From Lysinibacillus timonensis (GTDB lineage: Bacteria > Bacillota > Bacilli > Bacillales_A > Planococcaceae): a stretch of 64,000 nucleotides of DNA. The notes beneath the pieces are model-generated. The model was not told the DNA's origin. It did no database searches and was given only the letters and a program-made list of their open reading frames with translations. Shown one piece after another: positions 63,632 through 64,000 of the stretch (position 1 is the first letter of the stretch; the number at the start of each line of letters is the position of its first letter). Location: the NCBI RefSeq assembly GCF_900291985.1, contig NZ_LT985980.1:3618001-3682000 (forward strand), given 5' to 3'. A program made the translations under genes and the position numbers.

Positions 63632-64000
63632 GATATACGGCCTCCTTTTGATTTTTGACCAGTAAATAGCATGATGATGACCATAAATAATATTAAGAAG
63701 ACCGCAATGGTTGCACCCATCCCCCAGTTTTGAGCAACTAAAAATTGTTGTTCGATAGCAGTTCCTAATGTAATCACTTGGTTACCTGCAATTAAACGTG
63801 TAATCATGAAAAGTGAAAGGGCAGGGATAAATGTTACTTGAATACCTGACTTCACACCTTCAATAGTTAGGGGAAATGTAACACGTCTGAATGTTGTTAA
63901 TTTAGATGCTCCTAAATCTTGTGCTGCAAAAAGGAGTGTCGGATTTAGTTTATCCAAAGCATTGAAGATCGGAATGATCATAAACGGTATGAAAATATAA
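63628..64000 (-). CDS. potB: Spermidine/putrescine permease PotB, 3' part
   Basis: Second membrane subunit of the polyamine importer; only the C-terminal part is in the window. The frame stays open to base 64000 (YIFIPF before the MIIPIFNALDKL segment), so the ATG at 63981 is internal. EAA loop: FAAQDLGASKLTTFRRVTFPLTIEG. Stop overlaps potC by four bases. The N-terminal half and probably potA lie to the right. Confidence 0.93.
   Translation of the reverse strand, partial: YIFIPFMIIPIFNALDKLNPTLLFAAQDLGASKLTTFRRVTFPLTIEGVKSGIQVTFIPALSLFMITRLIAGNQVITLGTAIEQQFLVAQNWGMGATIAVFLILFMVIIMLFTGQKSKGGRIS

Overview
The window is AT-rich DNA from an endospore-forming Firmicute. The gene order (spx-mecA-coiA-pepF-roxS-spxH-yjbI...relQ-nadK-rluD; cotZ/spoVA/spoVIF; darB-ccpC-dapH-dapL) is the Bacillus ykv/yku/yjb backbone. 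A stand-alone murE next to prfC, with a DDPR rather than DNPR specificity motif, points to a lysine-type cell wall and so to Planococcaceae (Lysinibacillus/Ureibacillus-like). Species is not determined. No tRNA, rRNA, CRISPR array or prophage was seen.

Layout. 1-7.6 kb: CtsR-controlled ClpB lacking its N-domain, FapR-controlled fabH-fabF, T-box-controlled trpS and spx. 7.9-16.8 kb: mecA, a group IIC intron inserted just behind the mecA terminator, coiA, pepF, the small RNA RoxS with ResD and Rex-like sites, spxH-yjbI and yjbK-yjbJ. 16.9-21.2 kb: yjbL, relQ-nadK-rluD-like and mgtE. 21.3-25.9 kb: a sporulation block (CotO-like protein, cotZ, a SpoVA operon behind a SigG-type promoter, a tiny YjcZ-like protein, spoVIF). 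25.9-31.1 kb: yjcG, yjcH, pgpA-like, a nuclease, small unknowns and an aldehyde dehydrogenase. 31.1-34.8 kb: a structured untranslated region, murE and prfC. 34.8-46.1 kb: a fatty acyl reductase-like SDR, a Mn-riboswitch-controlled TerC exporter, a Ktr/Trk potassium channel, an orphan sporulation-type kinase, MarR, small genes including a Spo0E-like phosphatase, ykwC and cheV. 46.4-56.2 kb: ppx-ppk, a GGDEF-EAL protein, darB, ccpC and dapH-dapL. 56.3-64.0 kb (mostly minus strand): a 3-hydroxybutyrate dehydrogenase/GntP pair with an unusual Fis-type regulator, an MFS exporter and a polyamine potDCB operon running off the right edge.

How genes work together. Several genes converge on protein quality control and Spx: spx, its ClpXP adaptor spxH, mecA and clpB. 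RoxS sits among them and links redox state to metabolism. dapH-dapL make diaminopimelate, needed for lysine and spore cortex, while murE probably attaches lysine to the vegetative precursor. The orphan kinase and the Spo0E-like phosphatase are opposing inputs to the sporulation phosphorelay.

Least conventional items: (1) two ~600-bp copies of a dispersed intergenic repeat at 21.7 and 34.8 kb, with hairpin terminators at one end; (2) an enhancer-binding-protein-like regulator without the sigma-54 contact loop or the Walker B aspartate, next to three matching dyads; (3) a multi-hairpin untranslated region before murE; (4) a hairpin that appears both to end the spoVA operon and to hold the ribosome binding site of the next gene. 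All functional statements are from reading sequence; no database search was run.
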